Program-made: the position numbers and the translations under genes
NCBI GenBank assembly: GCA_013697735.1
Contig: JACCWH010000145.1
Span: 1 to 50,089, forward strand
DNA: 50,089 bases
Reading direction: 5' to 3'
Source of the DNA: Trueperaceae bacterium
Lineage (GTDB): Bacteria > Deinococcota > Deinococci > Deinococcales > Trueperaceae
In this document: positions 26,054 through 35,002 of the stretch, in pieces
Layout: each line of letters starts with the position of its first letter
How positions within the stretch are numbered: position 1 is the stretch's first letter
Notes under the pieces: model-generated
Databases searched by the model: none
Told to the model about the DNA's origin: nothing
The model's input: the letters and a program-made list of their open reading frames with translations, nothing else

Positions 26054-27105
26054 GCCCCCTCCTCGGGGACGAGCAGCACACGGGCGTGCTCGCTCCGGGC
26101 GGCCGCCTCGAAGGCGTCGACGGCGCGCTCGAACACGAAGGTCGCGCTCACCATGCCGTCGAGCGAGACGCGACCCGCCGCTAGCAGCGCGAGCGTCGTG
26201 CGGAACGTGGGGAGCGAGGCGCCGGTCGTACCGAGCACGGTCCGATGCCGGTAGTGCAATGGATTCGGATCGATCGAGAGTCGCGCACCGGCAGGAACGC
26301 CGGCGAAGACGTTGAGGCGCCCGCCGGTGGCGAGCATGGCGATCGCCGCCTCGATCGCGCGCGCGTCGCCGACCGTGACGGCCGCGACGTCGACGCCGTC
26401 ACCGCCCGTCGCTGCCAGCACCTGGGAGGCCACGCCCTCGGCGTCGTCGGCGGCCTCGTCGATGACGACGGCCGCGCCGAGGGCTCGAGCGTGCTCGAGT
26501 CGCTCCGCGTTCCGACCGATCACCACCACGCGTCCCGCCCCGAGCGCGAGCGCGGCGGCGACGTGCAGACGCCCCATCGCACCGGCGCCGACCACGAGCA
26601 CGTTCTCCCCCGCCCGCAGACCGGACGCCGTGAGCCCCTCGACGCAACAAGCGAGCGGCTCGAGGAGCGCGGAGCGTTCGTCGTCGATGCTCTCGGGGAG
26701 CGGGATCAGGTGCCCGGCCGCCGCCGCGTGACGCGGTACCAGCAGGTACTCGGCCATGCCACCGTCGAGGTGGATGCCGAAGGCGCGGAACTCGGCGCAG
26801 TAGTTCGTGGCGCCCGCCTCGCACCAGCGGCACGTCCCTTCGCCGACGTTCGGTGCGACCGCGACCCGGACGCTCGCGCCGCCGCCGCCGGCGACGACGA
26901 TCTCGCCGACGATCTCGTGGCCGAGGATCCGCGGATCCGTCCCCGGGGTGCCTCGCGCGGCGAGCTTTCGGTCGGTCGTGCAGATGCCCACGGCGCGCAC
27001 GCGCACGAGCACGTCGCCGGCACCGGGAACGGGCACCGCGACGCGTTCGACGCGGAGGTCGCCGGGGCCGTGGACGCGTACGGCGCGCATCGTCTCGGGG
27101 ATCAC
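26050..27105 (-). CDS. Zinc-dependent medium-chain (MDR) dehydrogenase
   Basis: A 351-residue alcohol/polyol dehydrogenase. Catalytic zinc ligands are C42 (GICTTDRK) and H63-E64 (LGHEIVGE), with E149 in LLEPLACCVEG; the NAD loop is VVGAGAMGRLH (about 171-181). The structural-zinc lobe reads GEGTCRWCEAGATNYC, with only three of the usual four cysteines, so that zinc may be absent or completed by another residue. The closest groups are sorbitol, threonine and inositol-pathway (IolM-type) dehydrogenases. The GTG start overlaps the GntR stop; an ATG six codons in is an alternative. Confidence 0.88.
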   Translation of the reverse strand: MIPETMRAVRVHGPGDLRVERVAVPVPGAGDVLVRVRAVGICTTDRKLAARGTPGTDPRILGHEIVGEIVVAGGGGASVRVAVAPNVGEGTCRWCEAGATNYCAEFRAFGIHLDGGMAEYLLVPRHAAAAGHLIPLPESIDDERSALLEPLACCVEGLTASGLRAGENVLVVGAGAMGRLHVAAALALGAGRVVVIGRNAERLEHARALGAAVVIDEAADDAEGVASQVLAATGGDGVDVAAVTVGDARAIEAAIAMLATGGRLNVFAGVPAGARLSIDPNPLHYRHRTVLGTTGASLPTFRTTLALLAAGRVSLDGMVSATFVFERAVDAFEAAARSEHARVLLVPEEGA

Positions 27106-27899
27106 GATGTGCTCGCCACCCCTGGGCGCACGAGGTCGACCTCGAGCACGGTCCGGTCGCCGCGGTGCTTCGCCTCGTAGTACTCGACGGCGAGCCCGTT
27201 CGCGAGGAAGGTGACGCTGCGTAGGAAGAGCAGCGGGTCGCCCTCCTCCACACCGAGGAGGGCGACGTCGGTCTTGGCGGCGGCGATCGCCTCGAGGGTG
27301 CGGCGCCCGTAGGCGATGTGGAGGCCACCCGTCTCGGCGAGGTAGGCGTAGAGCGAACGGTCACCGAGGTCGGCGTGCGCGAGCGGTGGGCAGAGCGCGA
27401 GTGGGATCCAGGTGGTGACGAGGACGATCGGTTGCGGATCGTGGTCGACCGATCGGAGCCGTTCGATGCGCACGACGTCGGTCCCGACGGGGATCTCGAG
27501 TTGCGCGGCGACGGCCGACGGCGCACGCACGACGGCGTGGTTGAGCACGACCGTGTGCGGCGTCCTCCCCTGCTCGGTCATGTCGTCGTGGAACCCGGTG
27601 AGGGTCTGGACGAGCTGGCCACGGATCTTCGGCTCGGCCACGAACGTACCGAGGCCCTTGCGGCGGAGGAGGAGTCGCTCGTTCTCGAGCTCGCCGAGCG
27701 CCTGACGCACCACGGTGCGGCTCACGTCGAAGAGCGCGCAGAGCTCGAGTTCGGATGGGATGCGCGTGCCGGGGGTCCAGCGACCGCTCACGATCTCGTC
27801 GCGAACCAACTCCTTCAGCTGGTGGTAGTAGGGCATGGGGCTGTCGCGATCGATGCCGCCATCGATCCCGCTCCGGTCCCACGTCTCGCCGTCCGCCAC
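27102..27899 (-). CDS. GntR-family transcriptional regulator (HutC type, UTRA domain)
   Basis: A 265-residue regulator. The N-terminal winged helix-turn-helix covers about residues 22-90 (PMPYYHQLKELVRDEIVSG and the recognition helix near SRTVVRQALGELENE). The UTRA ligand-binding domain covers about 105-255, ending YYEAKHRGDRTVLEVDLVR. Such regulators usually bind a pathway sugar phosphate or related metabolite and repress their own operon. The GTG start has a strong GGAGGAGGGA upstream. Its probable sites are the two repeats in the divergent control region near 34.9-35.0 kb. It is the only regulator gene in the cluster. Confidence 0.92.
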   Translation of the reverse strand: MADGETWDRSGIDGGIDRDSPMPYYHQLKELVRDEIVSGRWTPGTRIPSELELCALFDVSRTVVRQALGELENERLLLRRKGLGTFVAEPKIRGQLVQTLTGFHDDMTEQGRTPHTVVLNHAVVRAPSAVAAQLEIPVGTDVVRIERLRSVDHDPQPIVLVTTWIPLALCPPLAHADLGDRSLYAYLAETGGLHIAYGRRTLEAIAAAKTDVALLGVEEGDPLLFLRSVTFLANGLAVEYYEAKHRGDRTVLEVDLVRPGVASTS

Positions 27900-27919
27900 C
27901 TCGTTCCCTCCTCCTCGCC

Positions 27920-29083
27920 TCAGCCCTGCTCGACCGTGACGCGCACGCCGTCGGCCGCGGAGCGGAGTGCCGCCTCGAGCACCAGCGTCTCACGCAGGCC
28001 GTCGTCGAACGTCGGGGCGATCGCGGCACCATCGGCCACCGCAGCGACGAAGTCGACCACGGCGTGATGGAAGGTGTGTTCATAGCCGATGGTGTGACCG
28101 GGGGGCCACCAGGCGGAGATGTAGGGATGCTCGCTCTCCGTCGCCAGGACCGTCCGGAAGCCCTGGAGGTAGGACGGATCGTGCCGCGAGAAGACCTCGA
28201 GCTCGTTGAGGCGTTCGAGGTCGAAGGTGATGCTCCCCTCGCTCCCGTAGATCTCGAAGGTGTGGTGGTTCTTGCGTCCCGAAGCGAAGCGCGACGCCGA
28301 GAACGAGCCGAGCGCACCGTTCTCGAACTCGGCGAGCATGAAGGCGGCGTCCTCGACGGTGACCTCGCCCGTCTCACTCACCTCGCCGGCACCCGCGGAG
28401 AAGGTCGCCGCGCCGGCGCCGGGGAGGGGACGCTCGCGAACGAACGTGGTGGTCATGGCGCTCACGCTCGCGATGTCGCCGACGAGGAAGCGCGCGAGGT
28501 CGATACTGTGGCTGTTGAGGTCGTGGTGCGGCCCCGAGCCCGCGGCGTCGGCCTGGAGGTGCCAGGTGAGCGGGAACGAGGGATCGACGATCCAGTCCTG
28601 CAGGTAGGAGCCGCGCCAATGGAAGATACGTCCGACGAATCCGTCGTCGATCAGCCGCTTCGCGAGCATGATCGCCGGAACGCGTCGGTAGTTGTGGTTG
28701 AGGTAGTGCACGACGCCGGCGTCGGTGGCGGCGGCGAGCATGGCGCGCGCCTCGGCCGATGTCCGTGAGAGCGGCTTCTCGCAGAAGATGTGCTTGCCGG
28801 CCTCGGCGGCGGCGATCGCGATCTCGGCGTGGAGGTTCGTCGGGACGCAGATGTCGATCACGTCGACGTCGTCGCGCGCCACGACGTCGCGCCAGTCCGA
28901 CGACGTCTCCTCCCACCCCCATGTGTGGGCGAAGCGTTCCAGCGTCGCCTGGTCTCGGCCGCAGGCGACCTTGAGCACCGGCCTCGCCCCCATCTCGAAG
29001 AAGCGTGGCGCGTTGCGCCAGGCGTGCGAGTGGGCCTTGCCCATGAAGTTCTGCCCGATGATGGCGACGTTCAAGCTGCGCAT
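27920..29083 (-). CDS. Gfo/Idh/MocA-family dehydrogenase (operon copy)
   Basis: A 387-residue NAD(P)-dependent sugar or cyclitol dehydrogenase. The Rossmann motif is IIGQNFMGKAHSH (about 8-20), the catalytic lysine lies in CEKPL (101-105), and the proton-relay region is GPHHDLNSHSIDLARFLVG. The substrate could be a sugar, sugar acid, inositol or glycoside-linked sugar; related enzymes oxidise C1, C2 or C3 hydroxyls. The GGGGAGGATCGCC leader before the ATG is a strong ribosome site. It lies between a TIM-barrel isomerase gene and the GntR gene. Confidence 0.9.
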   Translation of the reverse strand: MRSLNVAIIGQNFMGKAHSHAWRNAPRFFEMGARPVLKVACGRDQATLERFAHTWGWEETSSDWRDVVARDDVDVIDICVPTNLHAEIAIAAAEAGKHIFCEKPLSRTSAEARAMLAAATDAGVVHYLNHNYRRVPAIMLAKRLIDDGFVGRIFHWRGSYLQDWIVDPSFPLTWHLQADAAGSGPHHDLNSHSIDLARFLVGDIASVSAMTTTFVRERPLPGAGAATFSAGAGEVSETGEVTVEDAAFMLAEFENGALGSFSASRFASGRKNHHTFEIYGSEGSITFDLERLNELEVFSRHDPSYLQGFRTVLATESEHPYISAWWPPGHTIGYEHTFHHAVVDFVAAVADGAAIAPTFDDGLRETLVLEAALRSAADGVRVTVEQG

Positions 29084-29099
29084 GGCGATCCTCCCCCCA

Positions 29100-29960
29100 T
29101 CACGCGAGGCTCGCGGCGATCTTCTTCAGCGCGGCGACGCTCTTGCGGGCGGCGGCGTGTTCGTCGTCGCCGTAGTCGGGGTGCAAGAAGTCGGTCTCAG
29201 CGGCGAGGAACCCCTCGTAGCCGGCCTCCTCGAGTTTCCGCGCGAGCGCCTCGTTGTCGATGAGGCCGTCGCCCACGGGCACGCTGGAGAAGAAGAACCA
29301 GTCGTCGGGGGCCGCGTCGGGGTTGACCTTGAGGTCCTTTATGTGGGTCGCGAAGGTGTACGGCGCCAGCGCGTCCATCCCCTTCACCGGGTCGTCGAGC
29401 AGCCGCAGGAAGTTGCCGGTGTCGAAGTTGATGCCGAAGTTCGGCGAGCCGACCGCCTCGATCATCCGGACCATCTCGGCGGCGGTGAAGTCGATGTGGT
29501 TCTCGACGGCGAGCTTGACGCCGGCAGCTTCGGCGATCGGGGCCGCCTCGCGGAACTGCGCCACGAGCGCGTCGATCTGCGGACCGTGCGGTTCGAGGCG
29601 GTACATGTGGCTGCAGCCGACCACGCGCATGACGTCGGCGCCGATGGCGACGGCGCGGTCGATCGAGGCGATCATGTCGCGGAACTCGCCGGGGTTCTGG
29701 CCGCGCTCGAGACCGTCGGGGTGGCCCCAGGCGTAGACGCGGTCGAAGCCGTACTCGTCGAGCTTCGCCTTGAGGTCGGCGAGGTAGGCATCGTCGAAGC
29801 TCGGGAAGAAGCACGATTCGAGCGAGACGCCGTCGACGCCGAGCTCCTTGGAGAAGTCGAGGAAGTCGTCCATGGTCATTCGGAAGGGCGCGGGCTGCTG
29901 TTGCGGGTAGACCTCACCGAAGAAGCGGTGGAAGCAGTAGGAGTCGATGCCGATCTTCAT
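29100..29960 (-). CDS. Xylose-isomerase-like TIM-barrel sugar isomerase/epimerase
   Basis: A 286-residue AP_endonuc_2 family barrel with probable metal ligands E153 (LAVENHIDF), D180 (INFDTGNF), H206 (FATHIKDL) and E255 (LAAETDFLH). It differs clearly from the D-tagatose-epimerase-like barrel at the other end of the operon; in similar operons such proteins are isomerases, epimerases or inosose dehydratases. A GGAG site lies before the ATG. It is the first enzyme gene after the transporter genes and is separated from the binding-protein gene by a hairpin. Confidence 0.85.
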   Translation of the reverse strand: MKIGIDSYCFHRFFGEVYPQQQPAPFRMTMDDFLDFSKELGVDGVSLESCFFPSFDDAYLADLKAKLDEYGFDRVYAWGHPDGLERGQNPGEFRDMIASIDRAVAIGADVMRVVGCSHMYRLEPHGPQIDALVAQFREAAPIAEAAGVKLAVENHIDFTAAEMVRMIEAVGSPNFGINFDTGNFLRLLDDPVKGMDALAPYTFATHIKDLKVNPDAAPDDWFFFSSVPVGDGLIDNEALARKLEEAGYEGFLAAETDFLHPDYGDDEHAAARKSVAALKKIAASLA

Positions 29961-29988
29961 GGTGCTCCGTTCCAGGTGTGGGGTGGGC

Positions 29989-30014
29989 GGGGCCGCCCAC
30001 TTCGAGGCGGCCCC
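29989..30014 (-). terminator. Stem-loop between binding-protein gene and first catabolic gene
   Basis: A 9-bp GC stem (29989-29997 pairing with 30006-30014) around an 8-base loop, inside the 75-base gap after the binding-protein stop. It lacks a U tract, so it is more likely a 3' mRNA stabiliser or partial attenuator, as often follows binding-protein genes in ABC operons. Confidence 0.55.
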
Positions 30015-30035
30015 GCGGTGCGTGTGGCGATGGGG

Positions 30036-31163
30036 TTAGCGGCCGCCCCAGCGCTCGGGGAAGCCGGGCATCTCTTCGCAGCCGCAGAGCGCGTAGTGCA
30101 GCGGCGGCATGTTCGGCTGGATGTACTGGTCGAGGTTCTCCTCGGTCACCACGGGCTGCGGGAGCACCCAGTGCCCGGGGACGCTCTCGCCGCCGAGGAT
30201 CATGGTGGCGGCGATGATCGGCGTGCGCCACTGGTAGGTCGGGAAGGTGGGGGCGACGGCGGTGAGGCCCTCGTCGCGCCACTTGATGAGGAAGTCCTGC
30301 TGATCCTCACCGGTGATGATCGGGTAGGGGGCGCCGAAGTCCTCGAACGCCTCGAGCGCGGCGACGGCGGTGGCGCCGGCGTCCATCCAGATGGCATCGA
30401 TCTGACCGAAGAGCTGGATGTAGTCCTCGACGATCGACTTGGTGTTGGCGGTCGAGCCTTCGGTGAACTCGGAGCCGACGACGTTCACGCCGGCGTCCTG
30501 GAAGATCCGCTCGGCGCCCGACCAGCGGTGCTCGAGCACGTCGACACCTGGCAGGATTCGGAGGGCGAGCACGTTGCCGCCGTCGGGGAGGTTCTCGACG
30601 ATGAAGTTCGCCGCCGCCGCACCGAAGGCGTAGCCGCCGATGGGGGTGATGAAGGTGACGGGGCAGTCGGTGTTGACGCCGCGGTCGAAGACGATGACGG
30701 GGAGCTGCTCGCAGGCGGCCTCGACGGCGGGCGTCAGCGCGGCGGTGGTGTTGGGCGAGACGATGAGCACGTCGCAGTCGCCACTGGCGAGCAGGCCGTT
30801 GATGTCGCTGATCTGCTTGTTGTCGGAGCCCTCGGCGTCGACGTGGATGAAGTTGGTGATCTCCGGGTGCAGATCGACCTCGGCTTGCATCGTGGTGTAG
30901 CCCACCACGCGCCAGGGGTTGTTGACGCCGGCGTTGGAGAAGCAGACGGTGTAGGGGCCTTCGGTGGCGTACTCGCTGGTATCGACGTACTCGGGCTCGA
31001 TCGCCTGAATCCAGGGCTGATCGGCCGGGCCCTCGGCCTCCATCTCCATGGCGTCGAGCTGGAACTGGAGATCGTCGGCGTCGAAGAAGTCGTTCTGCGC
31101 CACGACGAACGTCATGGCGATGGCGGCGAGCAGGGCGAGCATGATTCTGATCGTGCGGTGCAC
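30036..31163 (-). CDS. Sugar ABC transporter substrate-binding protein (RbsB/Peripla_BP_4 type)
   Basis: A 375-residue exported binding protein. The signal peptide is MHRTIRIMLALLAAIAMTF ending VVAQ. The ligand-binding fold shows YTVCFSNAGVNNPWRVVGYT, LLASGDCDVLIVSPN, PVIVFDRGVNTDCPVTFI and AIWMDAGATAVAALEAF, the RbsB-type pattern. An acidic 35-residue extension lies between the signal and the fold. Aromatic (NPWR) and acidic residues fit a cyclic sugar or polyol. The GTG start has AGGAGG six bases upstream. Ligand unknown; this is the most useful protein for finding the operon's substrate. Confidence 0.91.
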   Translation of the reverse strand: MHRTIRIMLALLAAIAMTFVVAQNDFFDADDLQFQLDAMEMEAEGPADQPWIQAIEPEYVDTSEYATEGPYTVCFSNAGVNNPWRVVGYTTMQAEVDLHPEITNFIHVDAEGSDNKQISDINGLLASGDCDVLIVSPNTTAALTPAVEAACEQLPVIVFDRGVNTDCPVTFITPIGGYAFGAAAANFIVENLPDGGNVLALRILPGVDVLEHRWSGAERIFQDAGVNVVGSEFTEGSTANTKSIVEDYIQLFGQIDAIWMDAGATAVAALEAFEDFGAPYPIITGEDQQDFLIKWRDEGLTAVAPTFPTYQWRTPIIAATMILGGESVPGHWVLPQPVVTEENLDQYIQPNMPPLHYALCGCEEMPGFPERWGGR

Positions 31164-31238
31164 GTGAAACCTCCTGATTGGATGGACCGGCCGTGGTGGC
31201 CTGTTGGAGTGCCGATGCCGTGCAGTACGTCGCGTCGT

Positions 31239-32258
31239 CTACGCACCCCTTTCCTGACCTGCGCGGACGGCACGCCAAGCGGCGTACGCGACCGCGCCGA
31301 TGATGATGGCGCCTTGCACGGTCACCCGGATGGGTGACGGGAGGCCGAGGAAGTTGAGCAGCGTGAAGAGGGCCTGGAGCGTGAGCGCACCCGCGAGCGC
31401 CGCGGGCATGTTGCCGCGTCCGCCGAGCAGCGCCGCACCACCGAGCACGACCGCCGAGATCGACTCGAGCTCGAGCCCATCGCCGACGTTGATCGACACG
31501 CCCGAGAAGCCGCCGAGCATGATGCCGGCCGTGACCGCGGCGAGCGAGGAGATCACGAACGCCGAGATGCGCACGAGTGACACGCGCACGCCGGCGAGCC
31601 GCGCGGCGTGCTGGTTGTCGCCCACCGCGAGGGCGTGCTTGCCCAGGACCGTGAAGTGGAAGAGGTAGATGAAGAATGCCGAGAGCACCACGAGCGCGAT
31701 CACGGCCCACGGCAAGCGCCCCACGAAGGGGACGCCGTCGATCGTCGCGCGACCGAAGGCGCGAAAGTTGTCGGGGAGCGCGCCGCGGGGGGCGCCGCCC
31801 GTCCAGAGCAGGGCGAGCCCTTTGAGCGACAGGAGCATGCCGAGGGTGGTGATGAACGACGGCACGCGCAGGAAGCTCGTGACCGACCCGTTGAAGAGCC
31901 CCACGAGGAAGCCGATGCCATAGAGCAGGGCGATCACCCACCAGGTGTTGCCCGGGTCGCCGAATGCGAGCAAGGCCCCCGCTAGCACCGTGAGCGTCAC
32001 GAGTGAGCCCTGCGAGAGGTCGAAGCCGCCGGTGACCACCACGAAGAGCTGCCCCGCCGCGAGGATCATGAGCGGAGCAGCGCGGCGGAGGAAGTTGAGG
32101 AAGAACGTCGGCTCGATGAAGCGCGGATTGAGGTAGGTGATCCAGGCGATGAGGATCACCAGCACCAAGAAGACCGGCCCGACCTTGCCGATCGCGTTCA
32201 GCACGCTTCGCCAGACGGGCGTGGGGTTCGGTGCCGAGCTCGCACGGGCGTCGCTCAT
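31239..32258 (-). CDS. Sugar ABC transporter permease (RbsC type), second
   Basis: A 339-residue inner-membrane permease (BPD_transp_2 family) with about eight to ten helices. FVVVTGGFDLSQGSLVTLT and the later AVVLGGAALLGGRGN are the family's paired signatures. The ATG has a GGAGG upstream and overlaps the stop of the first permease (ATGA). With its paralogue it likely forms a heterodimeric channel driven by the double ATPase. Confidence 0.92.
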   Translation of the reverse strand: MSDARASSAPNPTPVWRSVLNAIGKVGPVFLVLVILIAWITYLNPRFIEPTFFLNFLRRAAPLMILAAGQLFVVVTGGFDLSQGSLVTLTVLAGALLAFGDPGNTWWVIALLYGIGFLVGLFNGSVTSFLRVPSFITTLGMLLSLKGLALLWTGGAPRGALPDNFRAFGRATIDGVPFVGRLPWAVIALVVLSAFFIYLFHFTVLGKHALAVGDNQHAARLAGVRVSLVRISAFVISSLAAVTAGIMLGGFSGVSINVGDGLELESISAVVLGGAALLGGRGNMPAALAGALTLQALFTLLNFLGLPSPIRVTVQGAIIIGAVAYAAWRAVRAGQERGA

Positions 32259-33238
32259 CCGACCACCTCCTTCGATCGGTAGGCGTAGACGGCGACGGCG
32301 CCGATGATGATGAGACCGCGCAGCACCTGCTTGAGGTAGGAGTCGACGCCGAGCTGGTTGAACATGGTGTCGAGCGTGGCGAAGATCAGCACACCGGCGA
32401 CGGTGCCGAGCACCCCGCCACGCCCGCCGGCGAGGACGGTGCCACCCACCACCACGGCGGCGATCGACTCGAGGTCGTAGACGCCGTCGGGGCCGATCCA
32501 GGGCGCCCCCGACGAGAGCCGGCTCACGAGGTAGAGGCCGGTGATCACGGCGGTGAGGCTGGTGAGCACGTGGGCGCCGATCACGATGCGGTCCGAGCGG
32601 ATGCCGGAGAGTCGGGCGGTGGCGCGGTCGCCGCCCACCGCGTAGACGTGCGCGCCGAAACGCGTGCGCATCAGGATCCAGGCGGCGATCGCGACCACCA
32701 CGGCGAAGAGCAGCATCGGCACCGGCACGGGGCCGATGCTGCCGTAGGCGAGGTACTGGAAGGAGCGCGGTACGGAGCCGGCGAAGTTCTGGAAGGAGGC
32801 GTTGAGGAGCCCGCGGAGGATCAGTCCCACGCCGAGCGTGGCGATGAGCGGGTTGATGCGCAACTTCGTCACGAGCAGACCGTTGACGAGGCCGACCACC
32901 ACGCCGATCCCGGCCACCACCGCGATCGCGAGGGGAACGCGACTCGGGTCGCCCTGCATGATGTACGACGCCATCACGGCGGTGACGCTGATGAGGTAGG
33001 CGACGGAGAGGTCGAGCGACCCCACCAGGATCGCGAAGGTCTGCCCCACCGCGACGATCCCGAGCGCGGTGGCGCGCTCGACGATGTTGTTGAGGTTCGA
33101 CGGCGCCACGAAGTCGCCGCGGCCGTAGAGCGTCACGAGGAGCCACGCCGTCAGGAAGGTGACGAGGAGCAGCCACCAGATGATGGGGATCCGCACGCGC
33201 CGGAGACGCTGCGGCAGGCTCTGCGTGGCGGCGCTCAT
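32255..33238 (-). CDS. Sugar ABC transporter permease (RbsC type), first
   Basis: A 327-residue permease paralogous to the next gene. Family signatures are FAILVGSLDLSVAYLISVT, RFGAHVYAVGGDRATARLSG and AVVVGGTVLAGGRGG. The N terminus is cytoplasmic and basic (PQRLRRVR). The ATG overlaps the ATPase stop by four bases, showing tight coupling. Length is normal for the family. Confidence 0.92.
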   Translation of the reverse strand: MSAATQSLPQRLRRVRIPIIWWLLLVTFLTAWLLVTLYGRGDFVAPSNLNNIVERATALGIVAVGQTFAILVGSLDLSVAYLISVTAVMASYIMQGDPSRVPLAIAVVAGIGVVVGLVNGLLVTKLRINPLIATLGVGLILRGLLNASFQNFAGSVPRSFQYLAYGSIGPVPVPMLLFAVVVAIAAWILMRTRFGAHVYAVGGDRATARLSGIRSDRIVIGAHVLTSLTAVITGLYLVSRLSSGAPWIGPDGVYDLESIAAVVVGGTVLAGGRGGVLGTVAGVLIFATLDTMFNQLGVDSYLKQVLRGLIIIGAVAVYAYRSKEVVG

Positions 33239-34833
33239 GCGCTCGCCCCGCGCTCGGCGGTAGCCGTTGCGGTCTGCCGGGCGCGTGGGTCGCCGCCGCC
33301 GTGCGTTGCCAGCGCCATGATCTCGGCTTCGCTCGCGCCACCGGGGAGCTCGCCGGCGATACGCCCCTCGCGCATCACCACGATCCGGTCGCTCATGCCG
33401 ATCACCTCGAGCAGCTCCGAGGAGATCATGATCACGGCCATGCCGTCGCGGGCGGCGTCGCGCACGAGATGGTGGATGCTCGCCTTGCCGTTGACGTCGA
33501 TGCCGCGCGTGGGCTCGTCGAAGATGAGCAGGTCCTCGGCGGTCGCGAGCCACTTCGCGAGCACCACCTTCTGCTGATTGCCGCCGGAGAGGAACTGCAC
33601 CTCCTGCTGCGGGCCGCTCGCGCGCAGATCGACGGAGGTGGTGAGTTCGCGCACGCTCGGGTGCCCGGGCGTGCGCTCGCCGCCGAGGCGCGCGAGGGCG
33701 GGGCGCAGGGCGCGGTAGGCGAGGACGACGTTGTCGTAGATCGGTTGCCGGAGGGAGAGGCCTTCGCGTTTGCGGTCCTCGGTGATGAACCCGAGGCCGA
33801 GCCGCACCGCTTCACGCGGTGAGCGGAGCCGGGCGGGCTTCCCCTTGATGGTGACGTCGCCGGTGGTGAAGGGATCGACGCCGAAGAGCGCGCGTGCGAG
33901 CTCGGTGCGGCCGGCGCCCTGGAGGCCGGCGATGCCGAGCACCTCGCCGGCGCGGACCTCGAGGTCGATATCGTGCAGGACGTGGTTGCCTCCGCCACGC
34001 ACGCGCACGACGACGTCGCCGAGGTCGTCGGGATTCGCGCGCGGTGGGTAGAAATCGGCGAGGTCGCGGCCGACCATCAGCCGCACGAGTTCGTCGCCGT
34101 CGAGTTCGTCGCCCCTGCGCGTGTCGACGTGTTGGCCGTCCTTGATGACGGTCACGCGATCGGCGATTTCGAAGATCTCGCGGAACCGGTGCGAGATGTA
34201 GACCACCGTGACGCCCCGTTCACGCACGTCGCGCATGAGTCCGAAGAGGACGTCGACCTCGGGCCCCGAGAGCGCCGCGGTCGGCTCGTCCATGACGATC
34301 ACGCGCGCGTCGAACGACATCGCCTTGGCGATCTCGACCATCTGCTGCTGGGCGATCGAGAGGTCGCGGACCATGGCGAACGGATCGACGAGGTGCTCCA
34401 CGCCCAGCTCGCGCAGGAGCGTGCCGACCTGCCGGCGCAGCGCGCGGTCGTCGATCATGCCGAAGCGCGTCGGTTCGCGGCCGAGGTAGATGTTCTGCAT
34501 CACGGTGCGGTGCGGGAGGAGGTTGAACTCCTGATGGATGACGCTGATGCCGGCCTGCTGCGCCTCGAGCGGGTGGCGGAAGGTGACGGGGCTTCCGAAG
34601 AGCGTGACGTCGCCGGCGTCGGCGGTGTAGGCGCCGCCGAGGATCTTCATGAGCGTCGACTTGCCGGCGCCGTTCTCCCCGACGAGCGCGTGGATCTCAC
34701 CCACGGTGCACGAAAAATCGACGCCGTCGAGCGCGGTCACGGCGCCGAAGCGCTTGACGATGCCCCGCATCTCGAGCGCCGGGGTCGTTCCGGCTCCTAC
34801 TCGCGCGCTCGCGTCGCGTGCCGCTCCGGTCAA
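33235..34833 (-). CDS. Sugar ABC transporter double ATPase (RbsA/MglA type)
   Basis: A 532-residue protein with two ABC domains. The first has Walker A GENGAGKST, a degenerate signature LSIAQQQMVEIA and Walker B VIVMDEPTAALS. The second has the usual degenerate Walker A GLQGAGRTE, signature LSGGNQQK and Walker B LLIFDEPTRGID. This is the standard CUT2 architecture that imports monosaccharides and polyols. The TTG start is chosen because GAGGAG lies five to six bases upstream. It is the first gene of the leftward operon, just inside the divergent control region. Confidence 0.94.
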   Translation of the reverse strand: MTGAARDASARVGAGTTPALEMRGIVKRFGAVTALDGVDFSCTVGEIHALVGENGAGKSTLMKILGGAYTADAGDVTLFGSPVTFRHPLEAQQAGISVIHQEFNLLPHRTVMQNIYLGREPTRFGMIDDRALRRQVGTLLRELGVEHLVDPFAMVRDLSIAQQQMVEIAKAMSFDARVIVMDEPTAALSGPEVDVLFGLMRDVRERGVTVVYISHRFREIFEIADRVTVIKDGQHVDTRRGDELDGDELVRLMVGRDLADFYPPRANPDDLGDVVVRVRGGGNHVLHDIDLEVRAGEVLGIAGLQGAGRTELARALFGVDPFTTGDVTIKGKPARLRSPREAVRLGLGFITEDRKREGLSLRQPIYDNVVLAYRALRPALARLGGERTPGHPSVRELTTSVDLRASGPQQEVQFLSGGNQQKVVLAKWLATAEDLLIFDEPTRGIDVNGKASIHHLVRDAARDGMAVIMISSELLEVIGMSDRIVVMREGRIAGELPGGASEAEIMALATHGGGDPRARQTATATAERGASA

Positions 34834-34905
34834 GGGTGCTCCTCACGTGCGGGTGGTTCGTCGGGTCGCGGCACACGGCACGCGCGTGCGGCCGGCCTCC
34901 GGTTC

Positions 34906-34932
34906 GATGTCATGTTGTCATTACAAGCTAGC
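34906..34932. promoter_or_regulatory. Operator-like repeat, copy 1
   Basis: A 27-base element containing ATGTTGTCATTACAAGC, whose core TTGT-CATT-ACAA is a short inverted repeat. It matches copy 2 (35003-35029) at 24 of 27 positions, in the same orientation, 97 bases apart. It sits 70-100 bases before the leftward ABC operon. AT-richness stands out against the surrounding GC-rich DNA. The cluster's GntR protein is the natural candidate to bind it; overlap with promoter elements is possible (TAGCTT lies beside it on the minus strand). Confidence 0.6.
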
Positions 34933-35002
34933 GCGGCAGCGTGGGGGTGTCAAGGGCGGCGATCGGACCGTGGCGTGCGCGCGCGCTGGGCTCCCGCTCG
35001 AG

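Noticed and set aside
28725-31337. Plus-strand frame of 870 codons opposite the Gfo/Idh, isomerase and binding-protein genes
   Set aside because: Low-complexity valine/glycine/glutamate text antisense to three recognised genes; no domain recognised.
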